A stretch of DNA of 64,000 bases from Lingula anatina (taxonomy: Eukaryota; Brachiopoda; Lingulata; Lingulida; Lingulidae). The stretch lies in NCBI RefSeq assembly GCF_001039355.2, contig NW_019775414.1:852812-916811 (forward strand), given 5' to 3'. Below are positions 12,379 to 23,700 of the stretch, in pieces. The notes below the pieces were generated by a model, which saw only the letters and a list, made by a program, of their open reading frames with translations, searched no databases and was not told the origin of the DNA. The stretch's first letter is position 1. Every line of letters starts with the position of its first letter. Position numbers and translations under genes: made by a program.

Positions 12379-13572
12379 CGTCACCTACAAAAAATTTTCC
12401 CTTTTACTACTCCTTATTTCTAAAGTTGATAAGGGGAATGACTTGCTTACCCACATGATATCTTTTATCAAAAACATCTCCTTGATTGCAAGGCAAGAGT
12501 TGACTTAGAATCTAGTCTACTAGTAGTTTCCTAAATTACTGCGCGAGTTCACGCATTGTCATAAAGTGCATTTTTTTCAAAAAGTGTCACATACAGAATA
12601 ATAATAAAATAAATGGATAAACTTCACTTGATTTTCTATCATCTATAAGATTTTTGGAATAGTAGATCTATTTCTGGTAAGAAAAATTCAACTTACAGCG
12701 CTGAATGTATCTAGTTCAGGTTTAATCATCTCAAAAACAATCGAGATTTGTTTACCTAATTTGCATATGCATAGTAAAATAGTTCAAGAAATTTGATTGG
12801 GCAGCTCCTTATTGTTCTCAAAACTTTAAACCAATCAAATTTTCGGTTTGAAAATTTTCGGTTTGATGCGCTAGGTCATTTCTGACAACGTTTGCCCTAA
12901 TTCACCGTGATCACATGGTTGTGCTCAGGACAGTTTCTTTATTCAATGGCATTTTGATTATCGAATATTCTGTTATCTTCATGGTTATTTTCTTTACGTT
13001 TACATGAGCTACGAAGTCTTCCTCATGGAAAAATCATCCAGTAGCTTCAAGTGAGTGACGTCAAGACGAACTTCCGGTTTTCTTGGAATCTTGAGGGCAT
13101 TATTAGATTTGCACCAAATTTCAAAATCTACGCAACAGTTTGAGTTAAACTATGTATCGGTATGTAAACTCATTATATAATATTGCACCTACATGCAAAA
13201 TTTGAGAGCTTTAGCTTTCATTGTTTTTCTACAATGCCCGTTCAAATGTGAAAATAAGCCCCTTTTCGTCCATTTATTGAAGAAAACATAATATTTTGAA
13301 ATAGGAATATGCCACACTTTCAGCTCTATAACTGAAGAGTATGAATAAAGAAAATCGAGGTACTGGCGTGCCTGAGACGTCAAGGCAAAAAAGTATTCAA
13401 TGTATAAAGTTTCTTATCAGCAGTGTATTGAAATTACTGATTCTCATTATTATCTATTTTAAACTTATCCCCACAGAAATAAATCCAAAATAAAAACTTA
13501 CAGGTTATAACTTAACAGCATTAACAATTTCTACCAGTAGCGGAGACCGGTGTCACGAAACTGAGGGTCCTT

Positions 13573-13696
13573 GTGACAGAAAGCCCGGCCTCCATAGCCT
13601 ATAGTTATAATGGTTAGAGTAAGTCTTACCTAAGTGGATCAAAATCTAGGGCGAGGCTCACCTGTACAAAGTAATGGGAGGCGGACTCTCTGTCAC
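13573..13696. repeat. Imperfect inverted repeat (~21-bp arms, ~80-bp loop)
   Basis: GTGACAGAAAGCCCGGCCTCC at 13573-13593 pairs with GGGAGGCGGACTCTCTGTCAC at 13676-13696, with a few mismatches. It could be a small foldback transposon or a hairpin-forming transcript. No coding capacity is visible. Confidence 0.5.
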
Positions 13697-13820
13697 GGGG
13701 GACTTTCTGGTACATGACAACGGTGCTAGTTGGGCCCACTAGGTTATTTGGCTCCTCGTCAACTTATAAAAAGTAACTACAAGAAAAAGTAACCACAGAA
13801 AAAAAAAAAACAACAGAAAA

Positions 13821-14165
13821 GCACTCAGAGAGCGCAGACCTCCGCCAAAGCAACAAAGTCTCCATCCAATGCCGTTTCACCCCTAAATTTTCGATATTTT
13901 TGATTATTGATTGATTATTGATCCGGATCATCACCAAAAACTAAACATCTGTTCCTTGGCCCACTTCTGACAGTTCCTGAAAATTTCATCTGAATCGGTC
14001 CATAACTTATTTTTTTGATTATTGATTACTGATTGATTATTGATCCAGATTACCACAAAAAACTAATCACTTCTAAGTTAACCCATTTCCCACCTACCCT
14101 GAAAATTTCATCAAAATTGGTCCATAAATTTTTGAGTTATGTTGATGACAAACAAACAGACATCA
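13821..14165 (+). repeat. Interspersed repeat with internal ~115-bp duplication
   Basis: The segment begins with GCGCAGACCTCCGCCAAAG. It contains two related copies (13901-14008 and 14016-14130), each with a TTGATTATTGATTGATTATT tract, GATCC-GATxACCACAAAAAACTAA-like sequence and GAAAATTTCATC..TCGGTCCATAA. It ends near GAGTTATGTTGATGACAAAC. I recall sequences of this kind as a dispersed repeat in many marine invertebrate genomes; the class is unclear and no protein is encoded. Confidence 0.55.
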
Positions 14166-15369
14166 TTTTGTGAAGTGATCGCACCGGTATCTAATAATGC
14201 CAAGAAAGCTTCGGACGTAAATAAAGTTTTACTTAAGCGGTGGGTCCAAACGAAAGATTTCCACATCTAAAAGTTACTTTATTAAAAAGATTCTTGTCGT
14301 CAAATATAGTATATGTATAGGGCTTCAACTGAAGCTTATTGTTTCAAGCTTGACAGAAATGTACCGTAGTCCAATCTAGCACCAGAAATGGCTGCAATTC
14401 TTTAAAATAAAAATGTCTTTAAAAATGAAAAAAAAAACTCCTTTTTTCTGCAATACGTATATTCGTATTTCTTTCTTATTTTTCAATGCTTATTTAATTT
14501 TCTAACTTATTTCTACTCCTAGGCTTGGTGTCATTTCTTTTAAATCTCTACCTCAGGCGACGCACGCCTACATGTTGCCCTGTTTTAAATATGTTCATAA
14601 TACTACCTGTGGCGGCTAAGGTCATGTATGTTGTTGCAGTACTCCGTACACACACAGTGGGAGACAATCGAATACCTGGTTGTAGGTCAAGCTAACGCCC
14701 AGACAGGTGAAATTTTAATGCAAGTTGACAAGAGGACTATCTTTTGCTGGATTATTAAGTTACAGCACTTCCTACAAAGCATACACGACTAAAAGACAAA
14801 AAGGTTAGTTTACTTAGTTATATTTGATATCCTCTCGAGAGTTGGAATACGTGCAAGTTGTAAAATGCTTTATTTACAAAATTTGCCTGCACGATAGTGT
14901 TTCAAGTTGTTCGTGGAGTGACAATGGACACAGAAGAACGTCAACACACCTTATAATAAAAAGCAAGTATTGCAACAAATCATGTTATATTTGGGTATTA
15001 AGGGCGTCGGGTCGATAATCGGAATGCATTCTTGTTTTCATTTCTGAAAGGTATTGAGAGATAATATCCTAATCACATCTAGTCCATAGGACGCGTTGAC
15101 TTATACACCTGTACTCATTCGTATTCATAACCTGAGCCTATCCCGTCATTTCAGAGCTAAAATGACATCGCGAAATTAATGATAGTGTTCAACGTAATTC
15201 ATATTTTATTAATGTTATACTGACGTTAAATTAGGTGCGCAAAGTCGAGAAATAATCATTAATATGCCTACTATCAATATAGTCGGCCCAGCTCCATCTC
15301 ATTATAACGACTCATTTTAATTTTGGGCTGTTTTCAGATTTTAAAATTGCTTTCCATGGTTGAATTGAA

Positions 15370-16042
15370 ATGGCAGACATCAAGATTAGTGTGAGTGTAA
15401 GCGTGATCGTCTGCATCATCGTGGGAGAGTTGGTCAGCAGTTTGTGGTACCATTACCGTGCGCCGTGGTACGGGTCAAGATACCTCCTCACAGCGGTGAT
15501 AGCAGATGCAGGATTGGTAGTGATATTGAAGTATATTACACAGTAAGTAGACCTTATATCATGCTAGCTTAACAGCCGTTATATTAAAGCACGTTTTTAC
15601 CTTAGTGTACCACACCTTGACCATATATTGGTTGTAAACATAGTCAAGTATGCCTTACGTAATATACCTAGCACTAGTTTAATTTAGAACTCAGCCTGTT
15701 TATTTACGAATTCCTTCTCATTACGACCCACTCTTGCCCTTCGGATAAGTTTTTTTTATATCTATACTAAAATATTTAGCAATGAATTTATCGTCGAATT
15801 GTCAGCGCACTATGTTTTTTTTTCTTTTTTTTTCCAGAAAATACTACCGAGTCACTTATCGTACATACGAGGCAGCGGCATGGCTAGCTGGCGGCATTAC
15901 TCTTCTGTTCGCGTGCCTCGAAGCTCCTCATGTCGTACACAACACTCACTCACTGTGGGACTTCACCTTCCACGCACTTCACAAGTTCCTTCTTGTCTTC
16001 ATTGTGTCGCTGGTGATGGACTACTGCGATAAGCACTTCTAG
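15370..16042 (+). CDS. Small multi-pass membrane protein, 125 aa, possibly DUF1761-like
   Basis: Two coding exons, 15370-15542 and 15838-16042, joined across a phase-2 GT-AG intron with a strong polypyrimidine acceptor; total 378 bp. The start ATG (MADIKISVSV) is the first in frame. Hydropathy suggests four membrane segments, roughly residues 5-24, 38-57, 72-90 and 103-118, joined by short loops. The WYHYRAPWYG segment after helix 1 resembles the W-Y-S-P-x-x-F-G loop of DUF1761 proteins, and the length and spacing also fit, but this assignment is a weak recall. His and Trp residues cluster in the loop HVVHNTHSLWDFTFHALHK. No function can be given. It stands alone, convergent with the RhoGAP gene; AATAAA signals follow at 16184 and 16293. 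Confidence 0.75.
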
Positions 16043-16183
16043 ACCACTGTTCTTCATTTAGGCATTGATATGTCAGAATAGACAACTCTGATTGTCAATT
16101 TGCAAGATAACATTTCTCGAGTAAAATTTTATACAGCGGAAAATATGAGGCTGCTACAGTTAAATTTGATCTTACGTTGGACA

Positions 16184-16298
16184 AATAAAAACGTCAAATT
16201 ACCAAATGACTGTTGGATCTCATTTAAATTCAGTGGTTTTAGTGCTGTTTTATGGATACTGTGCGTATTGAATTGAATAGTACATAACGTCAAATAAA
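16184..16298 (+). terminator. Polyadenylation signals of the small membrane protein gene
   Basis: AATAAA occurs at 16184-16189 and again at 16293-16298, 142 and 251 bp after the stop codon, so a short 3' UTR is likely. Confidence 0.55.
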
Positions 16299-17071
16299 AT
16301 AATCAAGGTAATTGCCCAGTTTATTTTTTCTTGCCATTTTTATGTATCGAATCTTTTAAAAATTGTCCTTCGTGTAAAATTATGGTACTTTTCTTAAATC
16401 ATCAGTATTCTTGTAGGCCAAGCAACATCAATTTTTTCCAAATCGCCGACGGATCAGACACATTTTTAATGTTGATGTAATTATTTATTTACAAATTTCA
16501 GGATGGATACCTTTTTAAAACAAATCTTTGTAATCAAATTAAATCAAGTATCTGTGAAAAATATTTACAAAAATATACATATATACATAATGTAAACATA
16601 AAACAGGATAAATTGTTGCAAAAAACATTTGAGGGTGAAAAAATTAAGGCTTAAAAATAAACAGATAAATCTTGAAAAGCTACGAGTTTACGTCCGCTGG
16701 TGTTTTACAAGGACACTGACCAATGCCCAGTCACCGACTTATCAATCATGTCGCTTGGCGTACTGTTTCTTTGGGCCTTGGTTATGGGTCCAAAATTTGG
16801 CTGAATAGAAATGATACAGGTTCATTCACATTAGGTCGACCTCTATCGCCAGTTACACATCATAAATGTCATCCGCCTCTCATAAATTTTCCACCAGCAT
16901 TATCGTGGCTTCCAAGAGCAGATGAATTTTAAGGCGTCCTTAGGGTCTCGTCGTATTTTGCCAGCATTGGACAACATTTAGTGGTCCGCAAAGATTAGTT
17001 ATCCGTAGATGTTTAGAAATTAACTTGAAAAAATCCCAGAGGATTTTGCGTAAAAACACAATGTTTACACT
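16299..17071. other. Convergent 3' region between the membrane protein and RhoGAP genes
   Basis: No coding sequence is supported. On the minus strand, TTATTTATTT near 16489-16498 gives AAATAAATAA, a likely polyadenylation signal for the RhoGAP gene, with a 3' UTR of about 580 bp. The reading frame at 16723-16932 (plus) lies in this UTR and has no recognisable similarity. Confidence 0.45.
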
Positions 17072-18667
17072 TTACTCAAAGAAGAAGCCGTGGTGGTCAA
17101 TGATGGTTTGGACAACAGCCTGGAGTGGGGCCGCGCATGACGCCATGTCGGTCAAAGAGGCGAACTCTGGCCGTAGTAGTGTTGGCCACCAGCAAATGGC
17201 AAGATTGGTACTGGTCATACAGTTAACATCACTGAGTGTTGTCACTCTGAAAAGAAAACACCAACCAATTTAAGGAAGAAAAATGTAATGAAGTTTGACA
17301 ATCATATTTTATGAGGATATAAGACATAAGGTATTCGCTATATGCGTCAAATTTTGATTAAAATTTTTTAGCTTAAAACATGGACATAATAAGAGATTAT
17401 GTCCATGCTTAGAAGCAAGTTTTATATTGCCCTCTGTCCTGTATATGTTATGTCTGTATCATTTTACTTTTAATAATGGAAAATCAATTTTGAAAATGAG
17501 TTTAAAAAAACAATTCGAGGACTCAGTTAAATTCATTGAAATACTGCAAGCATGACCGTGAAACACTAGATCATAACTTACTTGTTCAAATGTGTGGCGA
17601 TAAATTTAAGCACGCGGTAGTTGGCAGCAGGAAGCTTCTGGAGCACTTCTCTCAGAGCTTGAAGGCGACATGTTTCATCATGGATACCTGAAGAATGAAA
17701 ATCATACCTCAAACGTCTGTAAAAGTGAGGTCAGCAAATCTCTAAATAACTTACCCTTAAATCTGGAATTTCACATATAGAAATTCACACAAAATGGATT
17801 TGTAACATGTATCCATATGAAAGAAACCGATTTAAAAAATGAGAAGAAAAAGGCGCCTTAAGTTCTGCTGTAGTATCTTACCTGCTGCACTTATAAATTC
17901 GTTATTAAGTTTGTTAGGGATCAGTGGCTCTTGCAGCTCACGGAAGAAAGTTTTCACAGCTGTCGCCACATCATTGACAGAGATTTCCAAATCAGTGAAA
18001 ACCAAACTATGATCTGTAAAACAAAATTTGGGGCTAAAAGTCAAAATACAGTCATATCCCATGTGAAAATAGTCGAAACATTTCTTTCAAGTTTAAATCT
18101 TTATTTCTATATTTTATGTTGTATCTATTGTTTGTCCTTTCCTGTAACGCGAATCTTGAGTGTAGAATTAAGGTAGGAAAAATAGCTGTCTCGGTTAATA
18201 AGACAAATTAACAGATAACAAGATTCAAAAGATTGATAATTTAGCAGAATATATATGAAAAAGAAAGTTGAATTGTATCATAGTTTAGTCAATCTTTATA
18301 GCAGCAATTCTATACATATTTAATTCCCAGATATTGAAATAATTAAAAACCACAACCGTACTCTGGTTAACTCACCTTTAAATTTCTGCAGCAGTAATTC
18401 TACATGAGCTTTATTTCCAGGTACTCTATACAGTCCTTCTGAACCGAGACCATTCTCTTCAATAAACGCAATGCACTTCTCTACGAACATGGGAAGAATT
18501 GCATCACCTTGTAAATAATCGTCCAAGGACATTTTCATGGCGGTCTTTCCGCTAGGAGCATTTTTTGGCCTCTTCCTAAATAACTTGGATCTAACGTAGG
18601 CCACTGCTCGTGCAATCCTTTGACGCGTATTCCTAGTTTGAAACAAATAAGATAATCCGCAAGACAT
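17072..18667 (-). CDS. Stand-alone RhoGAP protein, p190-type, 234 aa
   Basis: Exons in transcript order: 18667-18376, 18013-17882, 17687-17582, 17246-17072; GT-AG borders, matching phases, 705 bp. Residues 1-50 are basic (RNTRQRIARAV, KLFRKRPK), perhaps membrane- or phosphoinositide-binding. Residues ~56-234 are a RhoGAP domain: ILPMFVEKCIAFIEENGL, then GLYRVPGNK with the catalytic arginine finger at Arg81, then DISVNDV-like VATAVKTFFRELQEPLIP, LREVLQKLP, FIATHLNKV and NLAICWWPTLLRPEF. The WPTLxRP box, in place of the usual GPNLL, is the form found in p190RhoGAP (ARHGAP5/35), so it is closest to that family. It lacks the GTPase and FF domains of p190; 18667 is an ATG with CRE-rich DNA upstream, so it looks like a complete gene, not the tail of p190. 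RhoGAPs speed GTP hydrolysis on Rho-family GTPases; which one is unknown. Confidence 0.88.
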
Positions 18668-18719
18668 CTTTAGTTGCTATATCTCCAACTTGTCGTGAAG
18701 GGTAACCAAAGTTGGTTTT

Positions 18720-18806
18720 TGACGTCATAAAGTTTCATTTTGTGACGTCACAGTCAATTTTCAAGTTTTAATTCAGTAGACGACACGTTATGTACCGGAC
18801 GTCACA
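18720..18806. promoter_or_regulatory. Twin CRE palindromes upstream of the RhoGAP gene
   Basis: TGACGTCA occurs at 18720-18727 and 18743-18750, 53 to 83 bp upstream of the ATG, with a third close match (GGACGTCAC) near 18798-18806. TGACGTCA is the consensus site for CREB/ATF bZIP factors. The tight spacing near the gene start suggests a cAMP- or stress-responsive promoter; the transcription start is not known. Confidence 0.6.
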
Positions 18807-19255
18807 ATGGCTTTTATTAACACAGAAAGAACATCTATTGTTAACATTTGCAATAGATTTATACTTATGTACTAGCAGTTTAAAATTGAGTGGATTATAA
18901 AACTCCCCAAGCTTATAAGTTTTGCATTGATAATCTTTGCAAAACAATGTTACATTTGATACAAAAAGACGTCCAGATACATAATTTCAGAATTTAGTAG
19001 CCTACTGGCTGACGACCTTTTTTCAGACTGCCGCAAACCACCGTCCAGTTGACAGTAATACGTTTAAAATCCGATTGGGGCAGTTTTTCATATCATTAAA
19101 TGAGAAACAAATCATTAAATAATGACTTCGCGTTTATCCTAAAATAATAAGAATGAGACGGGTCGGGACTAAAACCACGCGTCCCGCCAGCGCCGCACTG
19201 GTGGTGCAATAAAGTACATTACAACCCATATAATTTGTATTTGTCAAAATAATGT
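18807..19255. other. Intergenic stretch between RhoGAP promoter and SLC38A9 3' end
   Basis: Nothing coding is visible. A GC-richer patch near 19155-19210 (ACGCGTCCCGCCAGCGCCGC then ACTGGTGGTGC) has a small inverted match CAGCGCCGCACTGGTGGTGC but no clear element. Confidence 0.4.
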
Positions 19256-20718
19256 TTTATTGTTATTTTAAAACTCACAAGAAGTACATATGATGGAGTG
19301 GATCTGTCCCAAATCCATGTTTTATATTAACCATAGAGAGCAATAGCATTTCAATAAATTTCTTTTTCAATTTATTTACAAATATGACGTGAAACGGATT
19401 TACATAAAATTCATGTACATGTTTGTACAACATATAGTACACATGTACTACTTTTAATGTGTATAGGTTTTCAGGCACATGGACCTCACAAGTAACAAAA
19501 TTTTAATCAATAAAGAACTATTAATTTTGACTACCAGACTAAAATCTTCTTAACTCATCCAAACTAGATTAGAATATTATGATAACTAAAAATGACACTA
19601 CTATAACAAGCAAGGCATGATTTTCACACATCTTGGGAGTAGATCTCATAAGGTATGTATGGTCTGATGGAATATTTCATAATAATAATAAAACAAATAA
19701 TCTAGTGCAAAACTACAAACTATTAATCATGCGTGACTTCGCGGTACACTTCTACAACCTGATAAACCACTAAACAAATATTCAACAAAACAAGCTAAAT
19801 ATAATACACTACATAAAATGTCATGGATCAGACACCTTGAAACGCTCAAAATATGTATTTATCTGTGAGAGCCAAAGCTTCTTTTCTTACATGTAACAAG
19901 AGATTCCTGGGGTGGGAGGGGGAGCACATTCCTGTAACACGTCTAATGATAACTCAGCAAACTGATCACATTGACTGAACTGCTTTATATCATGAAAATC
20001 ACGAATTAAACAGGCCTTATATCTGAGGGTCCTAAAATAACATACACATCCTATCAAAAGCATGTCCTGTGATCTATATGCTTCCTTTTTTTGACTATGG
20101 ACCTTGGCAATAATTCCAATATATATGCTATATAATGAAAACATTAAAATCATATCAGAATACTGAAATAAATTTATTGCAATGTTCTTTTGCGTACTTC
20201 TTTGTGTCTGAGAGCTCTATTGCACAAGATACAAGTTTTTGAGAGGCTTTAAAATAATGTTTTGTGACTGTCGTGACATAAGGATGCACAACTAGACCTA
20301 ATTACCTTGAAGTTCAATACACATGATTTCTGTAGACAGACCAGATTTTGTATCTCCAAAAATAAAACCTCTTAGTCCTATATACAATAGTATTAGAAAC
20401 ACGCTGTACAGTAGATCCAACAAGTCATCTTATAATACTACTGATACTACACACAATGCTGAATAAGGTGTTCAAATTATCACAAATATAAAGTAGTTTT
20501 TAGGTTCATACACATGAATCTTTTGAGAAAGTTCACTGTATCACATTAATTGTGGCCCCATATACAAACAAGATCAAATATTTTTTTTCATCATACAACA
20601 GACCAAACACAAACAACAATTGCATTTTTTTTTTCATGTAAAAGCTTATACGTTTATCTGGATTTCTCTGAAGAGTGTTGAAACAATTTCTTCCTAGAAC
20701 AGTTTCTTATCATAATGT
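19256..20718 (-). terminator. 3' UTR and polyadenylation signal of SLC38A9
   Basis: AATAAA on the minus strand (19261-19256) lies about 1.46 kb after the SLC38A9 stop at 20719. The interval between is AT-rich with only short frames, as expected for a 3' UTR. Confidence 0.5.
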
Positions 20719-23700
20719 CTAGTGACTCAATGTCAAAAATTGACCGACAAAGTTCGCCACTCCAAGAAAGATGATGAAGCTGTGTATGGCTATCATAGGC
20801 CAGGTGAGTCTGCCATCTTGTTTCAACTTGAGCATGTATATCAAACATGGCAGTGCAAAAATGAGCGAAACACCACAAAAAGCGCCAGCAAATCTGAAAT
20901 AAGAATTATAGAGATTCTGCAATGGTTAAAATATGAGCAGACCACATGCACTTGAAAAAGTTTGAAGACTAAAAGATTTAACTTGATTTAGTGCAATTTT
21001 CTTTTCTGTTCACAACACAAATTACATATGACAAAATGTTTCACAAAAGTTTAAACAGTTCCCCAGAAATAAACCAACCAGAGAGAGAGAGAGAGAGAGA
21101 GAGAGTGAAAAGCATTGTTTATTTTAATCATCACTGATTGATTTCTCTTCTTAACACAATTACAATGGCAATTACAGTGCACAGGTGGGCCGCATTTACT
21201 CTTTAAAATCAAATTCATGTACTCTTCTGAGATTCTATGCTGCCAAATTAAAAAATCAAAATTAGAGAGAAAAAAGATAATTCACTACCTTATGATTGTT
21301 CCTATCTGAGGCAGAAATACAGCAAAGAGTATACACATGGCAATCAGAACAACATTGAGTATTATCACATGCTTCAGGCTGCAAATAAGAAGTGTCATTT
21401 GCTTAATAGCACTGTGGAAAGGGTTTCCTTTTAGTAAATAAATTTTTCATTTTTAAGCTCTCATGCAAATTCAGGTTAAAATTACATAACAAATAACAAT
21501 TAGTGTTATAAAATCAACTGACAATTTTTTATTTAAAAAATGGCAAAAAAACAAACTTAAATATTGATCAATTACACATTGAATTTAGAAGGAAATATCT
21601 TTGTAATCTACAAAGTGCCTCATAAAGAGAAATTATAGCATTTCTAACAAAAGAAGAAAAAATTCTTACCTAGGATAAATGTTTCCAAACACAGCATGCA
21701 TGAATTGCAGCCTTATCATATATGTGATGAGAGGAAATACTGTGGTCATTTGGAAAAGTAGAAATATTCTGGCAGCAAATGCTAGAATATCATTGTGGCC
21801 AAAATTGTCCAGTAAGTTCTGAAATAATAGAATTTAGTAACTAGAATCATTTTATTGGTTATGGAAAGCTATTATATTGATAAGAATGTGCTAATAAATG
21901 TGACAGACAAAATACTGTCCTAAATACCAAATGAATGCAATGCAATCTTTAAGGAAAAATGGCTGCTATATAACAATTACTGACACAGATTAACATACAC
22001 TGAATTTATAGTTCAGTCACTTAACCAATAACCAAGATGAATATCTTTCTGGGTCTTTGACTTAACACGTCACTAAATGATTCATAAGCATTTCTACTGC
22101 TATTTCACTTACATCTGCTATACACTTCTTTGGCAAGGGGAAGCCAGCATAAAATAATACACCTACTAGTAGATATGTGACACCCACACAGAAGTATGCA
22201 ATACTGAGATCTCTGGACTGAAATAAAAACCATATGTCTTTCTATACTGGTATAAAATGGTATATTAAGTGTACTGACAACAAGTGGGATGGAACCATTT
22301 TAAGCTCAACTTTTACTTATTTTCAATCTGAATTAATAAGTAAGTAAGATACATGTTTAAAATTTAAAATAATTACCCTTGACTTTATATTTTTATTGGA
22401 TTTTAAATCTTACCTGTACTATTTTAGACTTACATTATTTTCTGGATTTTTCTGATTTCTTAATATTGTAAGGACGCAGTTGTGTATAAAAAATGCTAAG
22501 GCTAAAATTCCTGTCAAGTTTGGAAATGAAGGTAAAAATTCTGAAAAAGAATTGTGTAATTATATTAATAAATACATGAAACATACTGAAAATTGTTTCA
22601 AACATATAGAATTTTCAAAGAAACAAAAAGTAGGTATCATATAGGTGTTACATTATTTTATATCAATTTCATATCATTACTATTATCATTATATGTTATC
22701 ATATTATTTTTCATATTATTTTCATATGATACATTCTGGAGTGACTGCAGCATATGCATAAAATAAATCCATAAATTCACAACTTAAATGTGTATCATCT
22801 TATTTTATTGAGGCTCAATAGGAGATTCTTAAGTAACAAAAACCTTGTTGTTTTCACAATTTATAAACTACAAGAGAAGTTTTTAAAGCTTTTTTAAAAA
22901 TTAAAATCATCTTACGTGGCACAAGAAAGTCCTTCATTGCAGGGGGTGGGTCAAAGTTCAGATGAAATCCCCACTGAGATACTTTGTATGTTACAAATAC
23001 GAGCAGGTACAACACTGAAATTGTTCCTGAAAACAATAAGAGAAATATGCTATTGAGTAAAGAAAAAACAAATAAAAAACTTCTCCAAAATTAACAATAT
23101 TTGACATTGTCTAAATAGCTAAATCTAATGAAATCTGTACCTTTTTCAAAATGGCAAAATACACAATTTACAAAATGCTTAACCTCAATTTTTACCATAT
23201 TAGTTTGTTTATAAGGCTGGGAGTTACACAACAACTAAAGGATTTCAACTTGACTTCTCGCTGTCAGAATGTATATTTTGATTATTTCAATCAATAAGTA
23301 AAGAAAACCAAATCACATACTGGAAAATCACATTCAGTAGATTGTATGAACTCCTACATTTGAATATCAGAGCTTATGCCCATTTTTTATTTTTTGTTAC
23401 TTACCTAATGCATTGAATTTTGTAAAGAATGTAGGTGACTTGAAGTTGACCAATGGAAATAGAAGGATTATCAAAAAGAAAGGCACAGTCTTCCTCTGGT
23501 CCCAGACTTCATTGAAAGTATCAGTTTCTGACTGCAAGCCTGTGCTCAGCAGGAGTCCATTTTGTGACAGGTGATATGTGGTGCTATTGCTGATGTGACC
23601 GTGATATGGTGTGGCACATAACGCTGAATAAAAAAAAAAAAAGGAAAATAATCAAGAAAAATGTGTAATTTTTCTGTAGGCATTGGCTTATTAATTGAAA

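Larger units (their letters stand above)
12379..15369. promoter_or_regulatory. Divergent intergenic region between the CBM20 gene and the small membrane protein gene
   Basis: The CBM20 start (12378, minus) and the membrane-protein start (15370, plus) face away from each other. Visible signals are a perfect CRE palindrome TGACGTCA at 13056-13063, and paired TTTGATTGG/CCAATCAAA boxes at 12792-12800 and 12831-12839 (CCAAT boxes in both orientations). Just upstream of the CBM20 ATG a TTTTTTGTAG tract could be an acceptor, so a non-coding first exon is possible. On the other side an acceptor (GTTTTCAG) ending at 15338 precedes the plus-strand ATG, and a donor-like AAAAAGGTTAGT near 14798-14809 could close a 5' UTR exon. 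The rest holds the repeats listed separately. Confidence 0.45.

Noticed and set aside
17025-17273. 82-codon plus-strand frame
   Set aside because: It is antisense to the last RhoGAP exon, which explains its openness and composition.
19887-20153. 88-codon minus-strand frame
   Set aside because: It lies in the probable SLC38A9 3' UTR and has no domain or splice support.
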